Counted from the stretch's first letter, positions 18,752-27,698 are shown. The stretch: DNA of 64,000 nt from G963677325 sp963677325 (GCA_963677325.2 CAXXGM010000008.1:620001-684000); one strand, 5' to 3'. Notes: generated from the letters alone by a model not told the origin. Made by a program: numbers and translations.

Positions 18752-20104
18752 TTATCTGACTTTTGAAAACCTGTTCGGTTTTGGCTTGTCCAGGATAGGC
18801 TTAAGCGAATAATCTTTTTCAGTTGCCATACCGCCGCATTTGACCAGAATGCCCGTTCCTGCTGTCAACCAATAATCGTCATTTATATTCGTCTCGATAA
18901 ATTTTCCTCTTTCACCCACCTCAAGCATCCATATTTTTTCGTTGTTGATTTTGGTGTTCAGTTTGAATTTTGCAGACTTTCTAAGGTTAAGGTTAACTAC
19001 CATAACATATTTAACTCCCTGAGCACTTTCAAATTCTCCAATCATCTGCGGATCTTCAGATTCAATGCTTTCTATGGATTTCCCGGGTAAAACGGGGAGG
19101 GAGGCTACCGGTGCCGGGGATGTAAAATAAACACCGGTTGACTTAAGCTGTTTCACGATTGGACCAAGAATTGAAAGCTGCCTGTTAACTTCCTGAAGAT
19201 ATCTCCAGACAATCGTCCGGTCTTCTTCTTTATCCAGTGGATTATAGCCATATGATTGGCCATGGTAGGTATACCAGATGATTCCGCCTGCTCCGGCAGC
19301 TAATGTGGTATAAGCCTGAAAAGCTAAATTGGCCGGGGAGGGGATGGTGGTATAAGGCCGAATCTGGTTGGAAGAAACGATATTATAAAACGGAATGTTG
19401 TATTTACCGGCCACGCGGCGAACTTCCAACAGATTCGTATAGTAACTTGCCGCTTTGTCGCTGTTTTCCAAATCCATCGAAAACTCAACCATGTAATTGT
19501 CATAACTGATTACCTGTGGTTTTACCTCATTGACAAACCGTTCGAGATATTCTGTATAGGTTTTGGTGCCGAGCTGTGATTTAATCTGATCCATTTTCCA
19601 GAGCGTGGCATAATTAGGATAAAGATTAATATAGGCAATCTTTCCCGGAGCATACTTCTTTAGAGCTGCAACTGCTTTCCCAAGCGCAGGAAAAGCCAGG
19701 GCGGAGGGTTCATCGCAAACATAATAGCCTATGATCGATTTGCTTTTTCCTGCTTTTTTTACCATATCCTTTACATAGGCGTCAATTTCCTGATCGGATA
19801 ATTTTTGCCAATCTCCTCCATTCAGATGGGGACCCTTTGAAGCAAAGACTGACAGACCCAATTTCTCGGAAAGAGTATAATTCTGCTGATCCGACGCATC
19901 GGCCATATTGAGATAACACTCAGCCATTTGACGCAAAGCTTTATTGCGATTATTGATCTTATTGTGGTGATAATACCCGGAAATAAGAAAAGCATCCGGT
20001 GAAAACCTGGCCTGCGGCAGAAATTCCTTATCAACTGATGTGTTTTGAGCAACCAATGTGATGCAAAAAAACAGCGAAATACAAAGAGTGGAAAAATATC
20101 TCAT
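18752..20104 (-). CDS. Secreted TIM-barrel glycosidase-like protein (paralog of 1-1304)
   Basis: 450 residues from the ATG at 20104 (MRYFSTLCISLFFCITLVAQ, a signal peptide). A longer frame from 20164 would put residues from a hairpin-rich leader before the signal, so it is rejected. Barrel motifs include IIGYYVCDEPSA near residue 130, YINLYPNYATLW and QVISYDNYMVEFSMD. A beta-sandwich-like tail follows the TSPAPVASLPVLPG linker. The paralog at the left edge lies at the end of the susC operon, so both units carry one copy of this protein and one of the GH-A-like hydrolase. Unassigned family; catalysis is inferred from the DEP motif. Confidence 0.75.
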   Translation of the reverse strand: MRYFSTLCISLFFCITLVAQNTSVDKEFLPQARFSPDAFLISGYYHHNKINNRNKALRQMAECYLNMADASDQQNYTLSEKLGLSVFASKGPHLNGGDWQKLSDQEIDAYVKDMVKKAGKSKSIIGYYVCDEPSALAFPALGKAVAALKKYAPGKIAYINLYPNYATLWKMDQIKSQLGTKTYTEYLERFVNEVKPQVISYDNYMVEFSMDLENSDKAASYYTNLLEVRRVAGKYNIPFYNIVSSNQIRPYTTIPSPANLAFQAYTTLAAGAGGIIWYTYHGQSYGYNPLDKEEDRTIVWRYLQEVNRQLSILGPIVKQLKSTGVYFTSPAPVASLPVLPGKSIESIESEDPQMIGEFESAQGVKYVMVVNLNLRKSAKFKLNTKINNEKIWMLEVGERGKFIETNINDDYWLTAGTGILVKCGGMATEKDYSLKPILDKPKPNRFSKVR

Positions 20105-20145
20105 GGAATTACGAATTACGAATTTATAGTTTAGCTCACAAAGTT

Positions 20146-20217
20146 TCACGAAGTCAGGACACAAAGTTTCACAAAATCATTGTGTTACTTTGATAATTAC
20201 TTAGTGTGACTTCGTGA
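20146..20217. repeat. Nested inverted repeat in 5' leader
   Basis: TCACGAAGTCA at 20146-20156 pairs perfectly with TGACTTCGTGA at 20207-20217. Inside, CAAAGTTTCACAA (20162-20174) pairs with TTGTGTTACTTTG (20180-20192) with two mismatches. The word CACAAAGTTTCAC repeats in tandem at ~22-bp intervals and returns at 20231. The block lies 40-115 bp upstream of the 18752-20104 gene and downstream of the GH20-like gene. It may end or stabilise the upstream message. Confidence 0.65.
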
Positions 20218-20334
20218 CCTGAAAAGTAGCTCACAAATTTCACGAAGAAGGATTACCATATTTTCATAACTATAAGACATTGAATTATGAATTACGATTT
20301 GATCACTGATCTCTCATAATTCATCTCTCATCTC

Positions 20335-21363
20335 TCATTCTTTTTTCTCATACTCTTTTTTGGCTTCTCCCAAGAGATCAATAGCTCTCAGAATTCCCTT
20401 GCGATTTTCCTCCGTGGTTGGCGCCCAATAGGTTTGAATAAAACCAAGCAGCCTGGCGTCTGCAATATTCTTTTTACAGAACCTGACTGTCAATTCCATA
20501 TTTTTTGCTCCAACATCATTCTTTTTGTAAAACCCACCTGTAGGTATCTGGTCATATCCGTTGGCCTCCAGATCAAGATAGGTTTTCACCGGAACTAATG
20601 TTTCACTAAAATCTTCGCCATAGTACCAGTTGCTTTGGATTACTGATTTTGGCATTTTTTTGAAAAACACATCATGATTTTTCCACGCGTAATCCGACCA
20701 GATCCAGGCTCTGGAGCCTTGTTTCTCGACCTGATCCACGAAATAGTAGAAGTCGTGCCACCAGAGATCATGCTGCCGGATAATAGCAAGCTGAAGATAT
20801 CTTTGATCCTCGGCATTTTCTTCGTCCATCCCCAGGTGAAAAAAACGGGGTTTATCAAAGAGCTTTGAAACTTCTTCTATCAGGTCTTTACATACGTTGT
20901 AATAGGTGTCAGTTGAGACCATTCTGGAGTATTTTCCAAGCCAGGTATCATGCCCTGCGCCGAAATTCAGTTTTGGAATCGGTTCGAGGCCCATATCACG
21001 CATTTTCTTCAGCTCTTGTCTCAAACGGGTCGTCGACCAGGCATTATTAACCGCTATTTCAGGATGACTCTCGTATTTTATGGCATCTCCAAGATCAACC
21101 AGCACCATGTTCATTCCTAAATCGGCCATTTTTTTGAGCCCGTCTTCCCATAATGGTTCGCTCAGTTGAAGATAGGGGCGGTAGCCTCTGAAAGGACTGG
21201 GCGTGCTGTATTCGACCCAAAAATTGTATCCAAGATGAAAAAGACAGGCCCAAATCTTTGTGCCGTTTTGAGATTGGGGAAAACCAGCCAACACCGGTGC
21301 TGATAAAGCACTTAAAGCACCAACGGTCGATATCTGCTGAACAAATTTTCTTCTTGTAGTCAT
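20335..21363 (-). CDS. Tat-exported GH20-like protein
   Basis: 342 residues. The N-terminus MTTRRKFVQQISTVGALSALS is a twin-arginine-type signal (RRKF), implying folded export to the periplasm. A barrel with RFFHLGMDEENAED near residue 174 resembles the H-x-G-x-D-E catalytic motif of GH20 beta-N-acetylhexosaminidases, in which the Asp-Glu pair supports substrate-assisted catalysis. AWIWSDYAW and IQSNWYYGEDF further match the tryptophan-rich pocket of that fold. It is shorter than full GH20 enzymes and lacks their N-terminal domain, so hexosaminidase activity is only likely. It is first in its unit, under a promoter of the shared type. Confidence 0.7.
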   Translation of the reverse strand: MTTRRKFVQQISTVGALSALSAPVLAGFPQSQNGTKIWACLFHLGYNFWVEYSTPSPFRGYRPYLQLSEPLWEDGLKKMADLGMNMVLVDLGDAIKYESHPEIAVNNAWSTTRLRQELKKMRDMGLEPIPKLNFGAGHDTWLGKYSRMVSTDTYYNVCKDLIEEVSKLFDKPRFFHLGMDEENAEDQRYLQLAIIRQHDLWWHDFYYFVDQVEKQGSRAWIWSDYAWKNHDVFFKKMPKSVIQSNWYYGEDFSETLVPVKTYLDLEANGYDQIPTGGFYKKNDVGAKNMELTVRFCKKNIADARLLGFIQTYWAPTTEENRKGILRAIDLLGEAKKEYEKKE

Positions 21364-21386
21364 AGTTATGAAAGCTAAAGGATATG

Positions 21387-21447
21387 TAAATGTAGATATG
21401 ATAAAAAACTTAAGTTGATACTTTTTATTGCAATTCTAATATTTTAA
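21387..21447 (-). promoter_or_regulatory. Promoter/operator of the GH20-like unit
   Basis: Minus-strand order: distal box AAAATATTAG (from 21446), proximal box AAAAGTATCAA (21425-21415), 18-nt spacer after the 13-base proximal block, then TACATTTA (21394-21387), one mismatch from TAnnTTTG. The boxes are 21 bp apart as at susC. The element ends 23 bp before the start codon, giving a short leader. Confidence 0.6.
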
Positions 21448-21656
21448 TACGGATAAAGATAAGCATGATTAATTGTCTGAACCATGATTGAAGCAGATTA
21501 GGGGATTGAGCAGATTGGAAGTTGGAATTCAGACAGGTTTTGTTTCTAAATGTTGAATTTCCTTAAGTTCTTTTGCAACTCATCAATTTCGGAAGATGAG
21601 AAAATTTCATTTTTGATCTTTAATTGTAAATTTGAACAGCTACAGCAATACAGGTC

Positions 21657-21702
21657 ATTTGACAATGATTAAAGCTGCCGCACTCAAGCCGGTAGTTTTT
21701 TA
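21657..21702. terminator. Hairpin downstream of BlaR1-like gene 2, repeated at 23745
   Basis: CATTTGACAATGATTAAAG and the following CTGCCGC are identical to 23745-23770. Then AAGCTGCCG ... CCGGTAGTTTTTT can fold into a stem-loop with a T-run on the plus strand. It lies ~15 bp past the stop of the upstream minus-strand gene. As a minus-strand terminator its U-tract is poor, so the role is uncertain. The first 16 bases also occur inside both BlaR1-like coding regions. Confidence 0.45.
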
Positions 21703-21714
21703 ATATCCAGTAGG

Positions 21715-23664
21715 TTAGTTACAGTTTGAATCAAATTTATTTTTCAAACGGGTTATTTTTTCTTTAGGTAATTCAGTATACATTTCACAAAAGAATTTTT
21801 TGTCATTTTTGATAAGTTTTTCAATATTATCAAAGTATTCTTCTGCAATCCATCCATCCACGAAATCTGACATTAATAAATAGGACTTAAAAACATTTTT
21901 ATTCTTTTTTAAGGCCTCAACTATAATCATGTCATATAATTTCCAGATATCCTTGTGGTATATATTATTATTAGCATAATAAGATACAAAATTTCCCAAT
22001 TCGTCCTGATTCTTTGGGATAGCGGTTTGAATTTGTTCAATGGATAACTTTTTATCTTTATCCAGGTCATCCAAAATTCCATTTAAGAATTTTTCATACG
22101 GTTCAATGGAAAAGTCTTTATTTGATGATTGATGATACGAAACTCGGGCTTCTTTCAATGGTTCCCTTTTAAGTTGTGACAAGGTCTCATATATGTTTGC
22201 CTTGGTGTCAACACAATAGGTTATTGAAGCAATTTTGGCATCATAAATTTCTACTGTAATTGCAGCCCAGTCTGAACCTTGGTTTAAGTATTGTCTGGAA
22301 ACTATTTCTTTGCCATTTTCATCATGATCCATTTCAGCTCCAAGGTAGAAGGTGCTTTGAAGTATAGCAGTCCCGGATTTTATTGTTTCTTTGGCATTCT
22401 TTATCTGATATTCAATATTGGTATAATTCGTCCTTTTTAAGACAAGCGATTTACCTTCGTTTTTTGCTGAAAAAACAATTTCCTTGTTGAGCTCAAGATT
22501 TGTCGGAATGGTGTATTTGTGAGTGACTACAGTATCTTTTCCTGGAAATTTCAAATGAGTAGTAATAAGGAAACTATCATCCTTCACAATTAATGTTTCA
22601 TATCCGGCATATGATTCTTTCAATTCTTTAATAAAAGATGAGTCGTATTGAGTGGTGTCATTCACAATTAATTTTTTTCCGTTAATGATTGTGTCCAATC
22701 TATTTTCCTGTTTATTTTGATCAACCGGAACATTATTACCTTTTCTGCCGCAAAATATCAGCAACAGGGCAAGCAGGGGAAGAAAGGCCGTCGCCTTCCA
22801 ACGCCATGCTTTGCCGGTTTTTGATTTGTTCATCATAACAATACGGTTTTTAATTTGACAATGATTAAAACTGTTTGCAAGCGCGAACTTCTGATGTCCG
22901 ACGCTTTTTTGAATAATTAGTAATTGGTATTTAGTTGCATCGATGCCGGTAGTAAGCGTATGATTGTCAGCCTGAAATTCGTGAATATCCTTCAGATCCC
23001 TGATAAGCCTGTATATAAAAGGATTGAACCAGTAGATAATCTTTAGAATTTCAAGAAAGATTAAGTCATAGAAATGGCCAAACCTGATGTGCTCTCTCTC
23101 ATGGGCTAAGATTATCTGCTGATGTTCTTCATAATCGCGTTGAGAAATAAATACCAAATGTCCGAAGGAGAATGCAGCAATCTCCTTCTCCGCAATCAGT
23201 AGCTGGTAACCAGCCATCCTGATAGCTTTAGCATTTCTGTAAAGGATGAATATTAGTATAAGGCCATAAACAAGGATCAGGAAAGTAATCAGAATCCCTG
23301 TTATATATAAACAAACAAGAATCTCTTGAATCGAAATGTGAGATTGAGTGATTTTCTCCGGAACATAGGAACTTCGGGTCGTTTCGACTTTTTGGGAAGT
23401 TTCGTCAGTTTTAGTGATTTCCTGCAAAAGATTGTTTTCTACTTTAAACACAGGGAGTTCGAAATCAATGGGTTGTTGAATGGCTTGTTGAACAAACTGA
23501 GGCATGATCAGCTTTGGAATAATCAATGAACACAAGACGATTGACAACAAAACAATCCTGTTTAGCTTAAAATAAGTTTCTTTTCGCATCAGTGCCCTGA
23601 AAAAAAGATAGAGTATGCTAAGACAAATTGACGAATTCATCAGATACACAAGAAAATTATTCAT
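21715..23664 (-). CDS. BlaR1/MecR1-like M56 metalloprotease sensor
   Basis: 649 residues. N-terminal membrane helices (about 1-60 and 115-145) flank a region leading to HEREHIRFGHFYDL near residue 186, the HExxH zinc motif of peptidase family M56, with IHEFQADNHTL supplying the downstream Glu. Another membrane helix follows (AFLPLLALLLIFC). The extracytoplasmic C-terminus (~350 residues) is not a penicillin-binding domain and shows no SxxK-based sensor I recognise; it ends in a helical segment. It is last in the BlaI-BlaR-BlaR operon. Family members cleave the BlaI repressor on signal; the signal here is unknown and no beta-lactamase is nearby. Confidence 0.85.
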   Translation of the reverse strand: MNNFLVYLMNSSICLSILYLFFRALMRKETYFKLNRIVLLSIVLCSLIIPKLIMPQFVQQAIQQPIDFELPVFKVENNLLQEITKTDETSQKVETTRSSYVPEKITQSHISIQEILVCLYITGILITFLILVYGLILIFILYRNAKAIRMAGYQLLIAEKEIAAFSFGHLVFISQRDYEEHQQIILAHEREHIRFGHFYDLIFLEILKIIYWFNPFIYRLIRDLKDIHEFQADNHTLTTGIDATKYQLLIIQKSVGHQKFALANSFNHCQIKNRIVMMNKSKTGKAWRWKATAFLPLLALLLIFCGRKGNNVPVDQNKQENRLDTIINGKKLIVNDTTQYDSSFIKELKESYAGYETLIVKDDSFLITTHLKFPGKDTVVTHKYTIPTNLELNKEIVFSAKNEGKSLVLKRTNYTNIEYQIKNAKETIKSGTAILQSTFYLGAEMDHDENGKEIVSRQYLNQGSDWAAITVEIYDAKIASITYCVDTKANIYETLSQLKREPLKEARVSYHQSSNKDFSIEPYEKFLNGILDDLDKDKKLSIEQIQTAIPKNQDELGNFVSYYANNNIYHKDIWKLYDMIIVEALKKNKNVFKSYLLMSDFVDGWIAEEYFDNIEKLIKNDKKFFCEMYTELPKEKITRLKNKFDSNCN

Positions 23665-23744
23665 CTTTCTTCGTTATATTGTTTTACTGTATCGAATTTA
23701 TAATCGCATTATTCCTTAACTTTGTTTTGTTGTAGTATACAACT

Positions 23745-23802
23745 CATTTGACAATGATTAAAGCTGCCGCCGATGGATACGCACCAAAGCCGGCAGCTTT
23801 TT
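23745..23802. terminator. Hairpin downstream of BlaR1-like gene 1
   Basis: AAAGCTGCCG at 23760-23769 pairs perfectly with CGGCAGCTTT at 23791-23800, followed by TT on the plus strand. On the minus strand, which carries the gene ending at 23830, the hairpin is followed only by TTTAAT, so termination there would be weak. The left flank CATTTGACAATGATTAAAG is shared with 21657. The same repeat after both BlaR1-like genes suggests the gene and its 3' flank were duplicated together. Confidence 0.5.
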
Positions 23803-23829
23803 AATGTATCGAAACTGAAGAATCAATTC

Positions 23830-25881
23830 TCATTTTTTTTTAATAACCGGTGGTTTAAAGGTTTTTCGTGCCCGACCTTCCATATAGTATACACTTACTT
23901 TGTTACTACCTCTCTTTGCAGGTTCCCAATCGGGCAGTTGAGTAAGTATTTTATCCATTGCTGCATTTATTTCAGGATTATCACCCTCTACAACATGACC
24001 ATCCCTGACTTTACCATTCTTGTCTACGATAAAGAAGTAGGTTAACTTATAATCGCTATCTCGGGATTTTTCTTCCGGGTAATTATTTAACTGGTTCGTC
24101 AACCAATCACCCCATTTGCCGTGTTTAAACTTCGCTGACACTGTTACATCACCTGCCGGAAATATCATTTCATCGGAATTGACATTTGAAAGGATAATAT
24201 GATAAACCTTTGCATTTTTTAAAGCCCCTATGACTTCGTCGATACGTTTAAATGGAATTGATTTATCTGTCAAAAGAAGAATCCAGTTATTGCTGGCTTT
24301 GATCCATTCCTGACCCTTCTTAACTAATTCCTCTAATGAATACAATTTATTGTCAATGTAATTGCCTTCTTTTTTGATCTCAATCGTTCGATTTTGCAGT
24401 TCATATCGTGCAGACTTTTTCGATGAACTTAGCGGTGGCGGGGCTTTCATCTTTTCAAGTTTTGCCCTGCTATAAACTACATTCATAGGAATGAGCTGAT
24501 CAATTAGGTTGTGCTGATTGGTCTGGAGTTTGTTGTAAGAAGAGCCGTATAGCTTTTCTGAAAAATTATCGCGTATCTGTAAAATGCTGTTTGCTGCCAC
24601 ATTAAGCAACTTCAAATAGTCAGCCTGAAGAGTTGTCGAATCTTTACTAATAAGAACAAGAGGAATTGGAATTATTTTCTTTAGCTTATCGTTATAAGTC
24701 CACGATTTCTCAATGAAAGAGTGAATTTCATTCAGATTAATAGATTCCCAAACGTTTGGTTTAGTGTTTATAGTAATTTTTGATTTATTATCAATGTGAA
24801 GGTTAATCATCTCTAGGGGATAGGAATAGTTTTCACTTCTTTTTTCGAACATTTCCTTCATGTTTGGTCCTGTCAATTCTATAAAATCCTCTTCGGTCCA
24901 ATGTCTAATGGAGTCCTGTAAAGTTAAAGAAGTAATATAAGGTAAAAGCCCCTTTTCAGGAGCATCATTTTCGCCCGGTTTGCCGAAAGCCATCAGAAAG
25001 AGGGCAAGCAGGGGAAGAAAGGTCGCCACCTTCCAACGCCGAGCTTTGCTGGTTTTTTGTTTGTTCATCATAACAATACGATTTTTAATTTGACAATGAT
25101 TAAAACTGTTTGCAAGTGCGAACTTTTGAGGTCCCACACTTTTTTGAATAATTAGTAATTGGTATTTAGTTGCATCGATGCCGGTAGTAAGCGTGTGATT
25201 GTCAGCTTGAAATTCATGAATTTCTTTCAGGTCGCGCAGCATGCGGTAAACCAATGGATTAAACCAGAAAATGATCTTTACCAGTTCCATCAGCATAAGG
25301 TCAAAAAAATGCCCCAGGCGTATGTGCGACTGTTCGTGTGTAATAATGGCTTCGGAATTATTTTCATAATCGTGCTGCGAAATCAGGATATTGCGGCCAA
25401 AAGAGAAAGCGGGTATATCTTCAGCTACAATCATCAGGCGAATTCCTTTAAATTCTACTTTTTGTGCTTTGCGGAACAACAACAAGACCCTGCCAACACT
25501 GTAAACAAATAGTAAAAAGGTAACGAAAACGCCTGATAGATAAACGAAGTTGAAAATAACTGAAGGGGATAAAGTAATTGGTTGGATTGTTTCTTTGACT
25601 GGCTGAGACAATTGCGCATCTATCGGTTCATTGACAGCTTGGGTCGGCTCTTCTGAAATAGTGACGTTTTGAAAAACCGTGACAATTTTCTCATGGACAG
25701 TTGGCTTAAATTGTTGAGGAAAATAAAGAAAAGGTACAACCATCGAATACAAAACCGTAAAAAGCAGTACCATTCGGTTGAGTTTAAAGAAGGTCTCCCT
25801 GTGCATCAGCAATCTGTAAGCGATGTACAGCAGGCTTAAACTCAGAGTTGATTTCAGCAAAAACAATAGAAGGCTATTCAT
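23830..25881 (-). CDS. BlaR1-like M56 metalloprotease with TonB-type C-terminus
   Basis: 683 residues. N-terminal helices and HEQSHIRLGHFFDL near residue 179 (HExxH zinc site) with IHEFQADNHTL define an M56 peptidase, followed by a helix (FLPLLALFLMAFG). The C-terminal ~80 residues (LTYFFIVDKNGKVRDGHVVE, INAAMDKILTQLPDWEPAK) match the TonB C-terminal domain fold found in many Bacteroidota BlaR1 homologues. The start overlaps the BlaI stop by 4 bp (ATGA), a translational coupling signal. The block around IHEFQADNHTL to FLPLLAL is almost identical in DNA to the next gene, while flanks differ, pointing to recent duplication or gene conversion. Confidence 0.88.
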   Translation of the reverse strand: MNSLLLFLLKSTLSLSLLYIAYRLLMHRETFFKLNRMVLLFTVLYSMVVPFLYFPQQFKPTVHEKIVTVFQNVTISEEPTQAVNEPIDAQLSQPVKETIQPITLSPSVIFNFVYLSGVFVTFLLFVYSVGRVLLLFRKAQKVEFKGIRLMIVAEDIPAFSFGRNILISQHDYENNSEAIITHEQSHIRLGHFFDLMLMELVKIIFWFNPLVYRMLRDLKEIHEFQADNHTLTTGIDATKYQLLIIQKSVGPQKFALANSFNHCQIKNRIVMMNKQKTSKARRWKVATFLPLLALFLMAFGKPGENDAPEKGLLPYITSLTLQDSIRHWTEEDFIELTGPNMKEMFEKRSENYSYPLEMINLHIDNKSKITINTKPNVWESINLNEIHSFIEKSWTYNDKLKKIIPIPLVLISKDSTTLQADYLKLLNVAANSILQIRDNFSEKLYGSSYNKLQTNQHNLIDQLIPMNVVYSRAKLEKMKAPPPLSSSKKSARYELQNRTIEIKKEGNYIDNKLYSLEELVKKGQEWIKASNNWILLLTDKSIPFKRIDEVIGALKNAKVYHIILSNVNSDEMIFPAGDVTVSAKFKHGKWGDWLTNQLNNYPEEKSRDSDYKLTYFFIVDKNGKVRDGHVVEGDNPEINAAMDKILTQLPDWEPAKRGSNKVSVYYMEGRARKTFKPPVIKKK

Positions 25882-26255
25882 TTTGGATGTTTTTTACGCG
25901 ATTCAACCTGACGGATCAACTCCTGAATTTCTTCGGTGGTAATTTTCTCCTCCTCTACAAACATGGAGACCACCGAAGAATAGGATTTATTAAAATACTT
26001 GCCGACAATCTTCTTAATGGTGTTGCGGCTGAATTCATCCTGTGAGATGATTGCATGATACCTATACGTATTTCCGAATTGCTCATGCCCCAGGAATTCT
26101 TTCTCCTCAAGGCCCCGCACAACGGTTGAAATCGTATTGTAATGAGGCTTAGGGTCAGAAAGTTCGTCAATAACTTCTTTTACATACAATGAACCTTTTT
26201 GCCAAAAGATGTTCATTATTTCCTCTTCCCTGTTTGTCAGATGTTTCATAACCAA
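25878..26255 (-). CDS. BlaI/MecI-family transcriptional repressor
   Basis: 125 residues, the normal length for BlaI. It begins MVMKHLTNREEEIMNIFWQK, a typical winged-helix start, continues with PHYNTISTVVRGLEEKEFLG, the recognition helix region, and ends in a dimerisation segment (SVVSMFVEEEKITTEEIQEL). A repressor that would be cleaved by the BlaR1-like proteases encoded next. The 4-bp overlap with the first protease gene supports one operon. The target genes are probably this operon itself plus distant loci; no operator could be identified with confidence. Confidence 0.92.
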   Translation of the reverse strand: MVMKHLTNREEEIMNIFWQKGSLYVKEVIDELSDPKPHYNTISTVVRGLEEKEFLGHEQFGNTYRYHAIISQDEFSRNTIKKIVGKYFNKSYSSVVSMFVEEEKITTEEIQELIRQVESRKKHPK

Positions 26256-26476
26256 ATTGAATTATAAAACAAATATAAACTATATATTTTAGTTTACCAA
26301 CTATTAAGTGTAGTTTATTTGAAAAATAATTGAGTTTTCTAAAATTCTGCTCACCCTGTCGAAAGACGTACATTCCATATGAGTGAAGATCATTAGAAAT
26401 CCTGTAAACCATAATTCCGGAAAATAATTCATCCGGATTATAATTCTACTTAACCTATTTTTCTCTCTTCCTTGCC

Positions 26477-26649
26477 CCTGCGATCTTCGTATCATCTCCG
26501 TACCATCTTCTTATCTGGAAGACTCTTTTTACACATCATAAATACAATTTGAATACTAATTAGTACAGAAATAGTACAGAAACAGCGTAGAAACAGTGTA
26601 GAAACAGTACAGAAGGTAAGGCGATGGTACTGTGATGGTAATACCATGG
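26477..26649. repeat. 11-bp-phased tandem array and inverted arm
   Basis: Eight consecutive 11-mers run from 26562 to 26649: AGTACAGAAAT, AGTACAGAAAC, AGCGTAGAAAC, AGTGTAGAAAC, AGTACAGAAGG, then three more ending GATGG, GATGG and CATGG. The left arm (26477-26520) is phased too: CATCT/GATCT words at 26482, 26493 and 26504. Reverse-complemented, it matches the right arm (GATGGTAC) at an offset of exactly one 11-bp unit. It lies in the divergent gap between blaI and the DUF1259 gene. Confidence 0.75.
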
Positions 26650-26804
26650 AATGCAGAAAACCTGCCCTGAATCTGGAAATAATTGATGATAATCTCGTTC
26701 ATAACATTGCTTAGATCGAACTCACGTTAATTTATGATGTTAGTGAACGGTGAACTTTAAAAATAAAATTTTGTTTTTTAAATGATTAAATTAAAGACGA
26801 TGCT

Positions 26805-27698
26805 ATGAAAAAATCATTTTGTGTCATTATTGTTTTTTTGTGTTTTTCCTTATGTGGCTTTGCCCAACAAGTTGACTGGACTGGTGTTGAAAAAGTTTTC
26901 GGGCGTAAAGGTACTATACAGGAGGGCGTTTGGAAAATAGCATTCCCGCGATCGGATTTAAAGGTTAAAGTGGGTGATTTCTCCATTAATCCGGGTCTTG
27001 CCCTGTCTTCATGGGTTGGAATAATCAAAGCTGGCGACAGGTCAATGGAGATGGGCGAAAACTTCATGATGATGGGCGACTTGGTCTGTTTAGAAAAAGA
27101 GGTTTCGCCGGTTATTTCGAAAATTGTTTCATCCGGATTAAGGGTCGCTGCGCTTCACAATCACCTGATAGGTGAAAGACCTGCTATAAAATATATCCAT
27201 TTCTCGGGGCAAGGCGAAGCAGTGAAACTTGCAGAAGAGATTAAATCGGTATTATCCGTTACCGGAACGCCGCTGTCCGCTTTTATGGCAAAAACAGAGA
27301 CCGTACAGCCTGATTGGTCGAAAGTGGAGGCGGTTCTGGGGGCAGGCAAACACAATGGCAATCTGTTGCAATACAATTTTCCAAGGCGTGAAAAATTAAC
27401 GGAGAGCGGCATGGAAATGCCGGCATCTATTGGCATGGCAACCGGGATAAATTTTCAGATGCAAGGAAGTAAAGCCGCAATTACGGGTGATTTTGTTCTT
27501 TTGGCTGATGAAGTAAATCCTGTTGTGAAAGCGCTTAGTGAAAATGGCATTTTAGTAACCGCTATTCACAATCACATGCTGTACGATAATCCAAGATTGT
27601 TTATGATGCATTTTTGGGCAGTAAACGATCCTGCAACTCTGGCAAAAGGATTAAAGGAGGCATTGGGAAAAACAAATTCTATAAGTGGTAAACGGTAA
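26805..27698 (+). CDS. LppY/LpqO-type DUF1259 protein, secreted
   Basis: 297 residues with a signal peptide (MKKSFCVIIVFLCFSLCGFA). The mature protein is an internal duplication: VDWTGVEKVFGRKGTIQEG and LRVAALHNHLIGERPAIKYI in the first half, PDWSKVEAVLGAGKHNG and ILVTAIHNHMLYDNPRLFMM in the second. The paired HNH segments are the hallmark of the DUF1259 (LppY/LpqO) family. Biochemical function is unknown. It is a single gene facing away from blaI; the gap holds an 11-bp-phased array and no promoter that I can call with confidence. Confidence 0.88.
   Translation: MKKSFCVIIVFLCFSLCGFAQQVDWTGVEKVFGRKGTIQEGVWKIAFPRSDLKVKVGDFSINPGLALSSWVGIIKAGDRSMEMGENFMMMGDLVCLEKEVSPVISKIVSSGLRVAALHNHLIGERPAIKYIHFSGQGEAVKLAEEIKSVLSVTGTPLSAFMAKTETVQPDWSKVEAVLGAGKHNGNLLQYNFPRREKLTESGMEMPASIGMATGINFQMQGSKAAITGDFVLLADEVNPVVKALSENGILVTAIHNHMLYDNPRLFMMHFWAVNDPATLAKGLKEALGKTNSISGKR

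Noticed and set aside
26562..26649. CRISPR-like short repeats
   Set aside because: Units are contiguous 11-mers with no spacers, no leader and no cas genes in the window.
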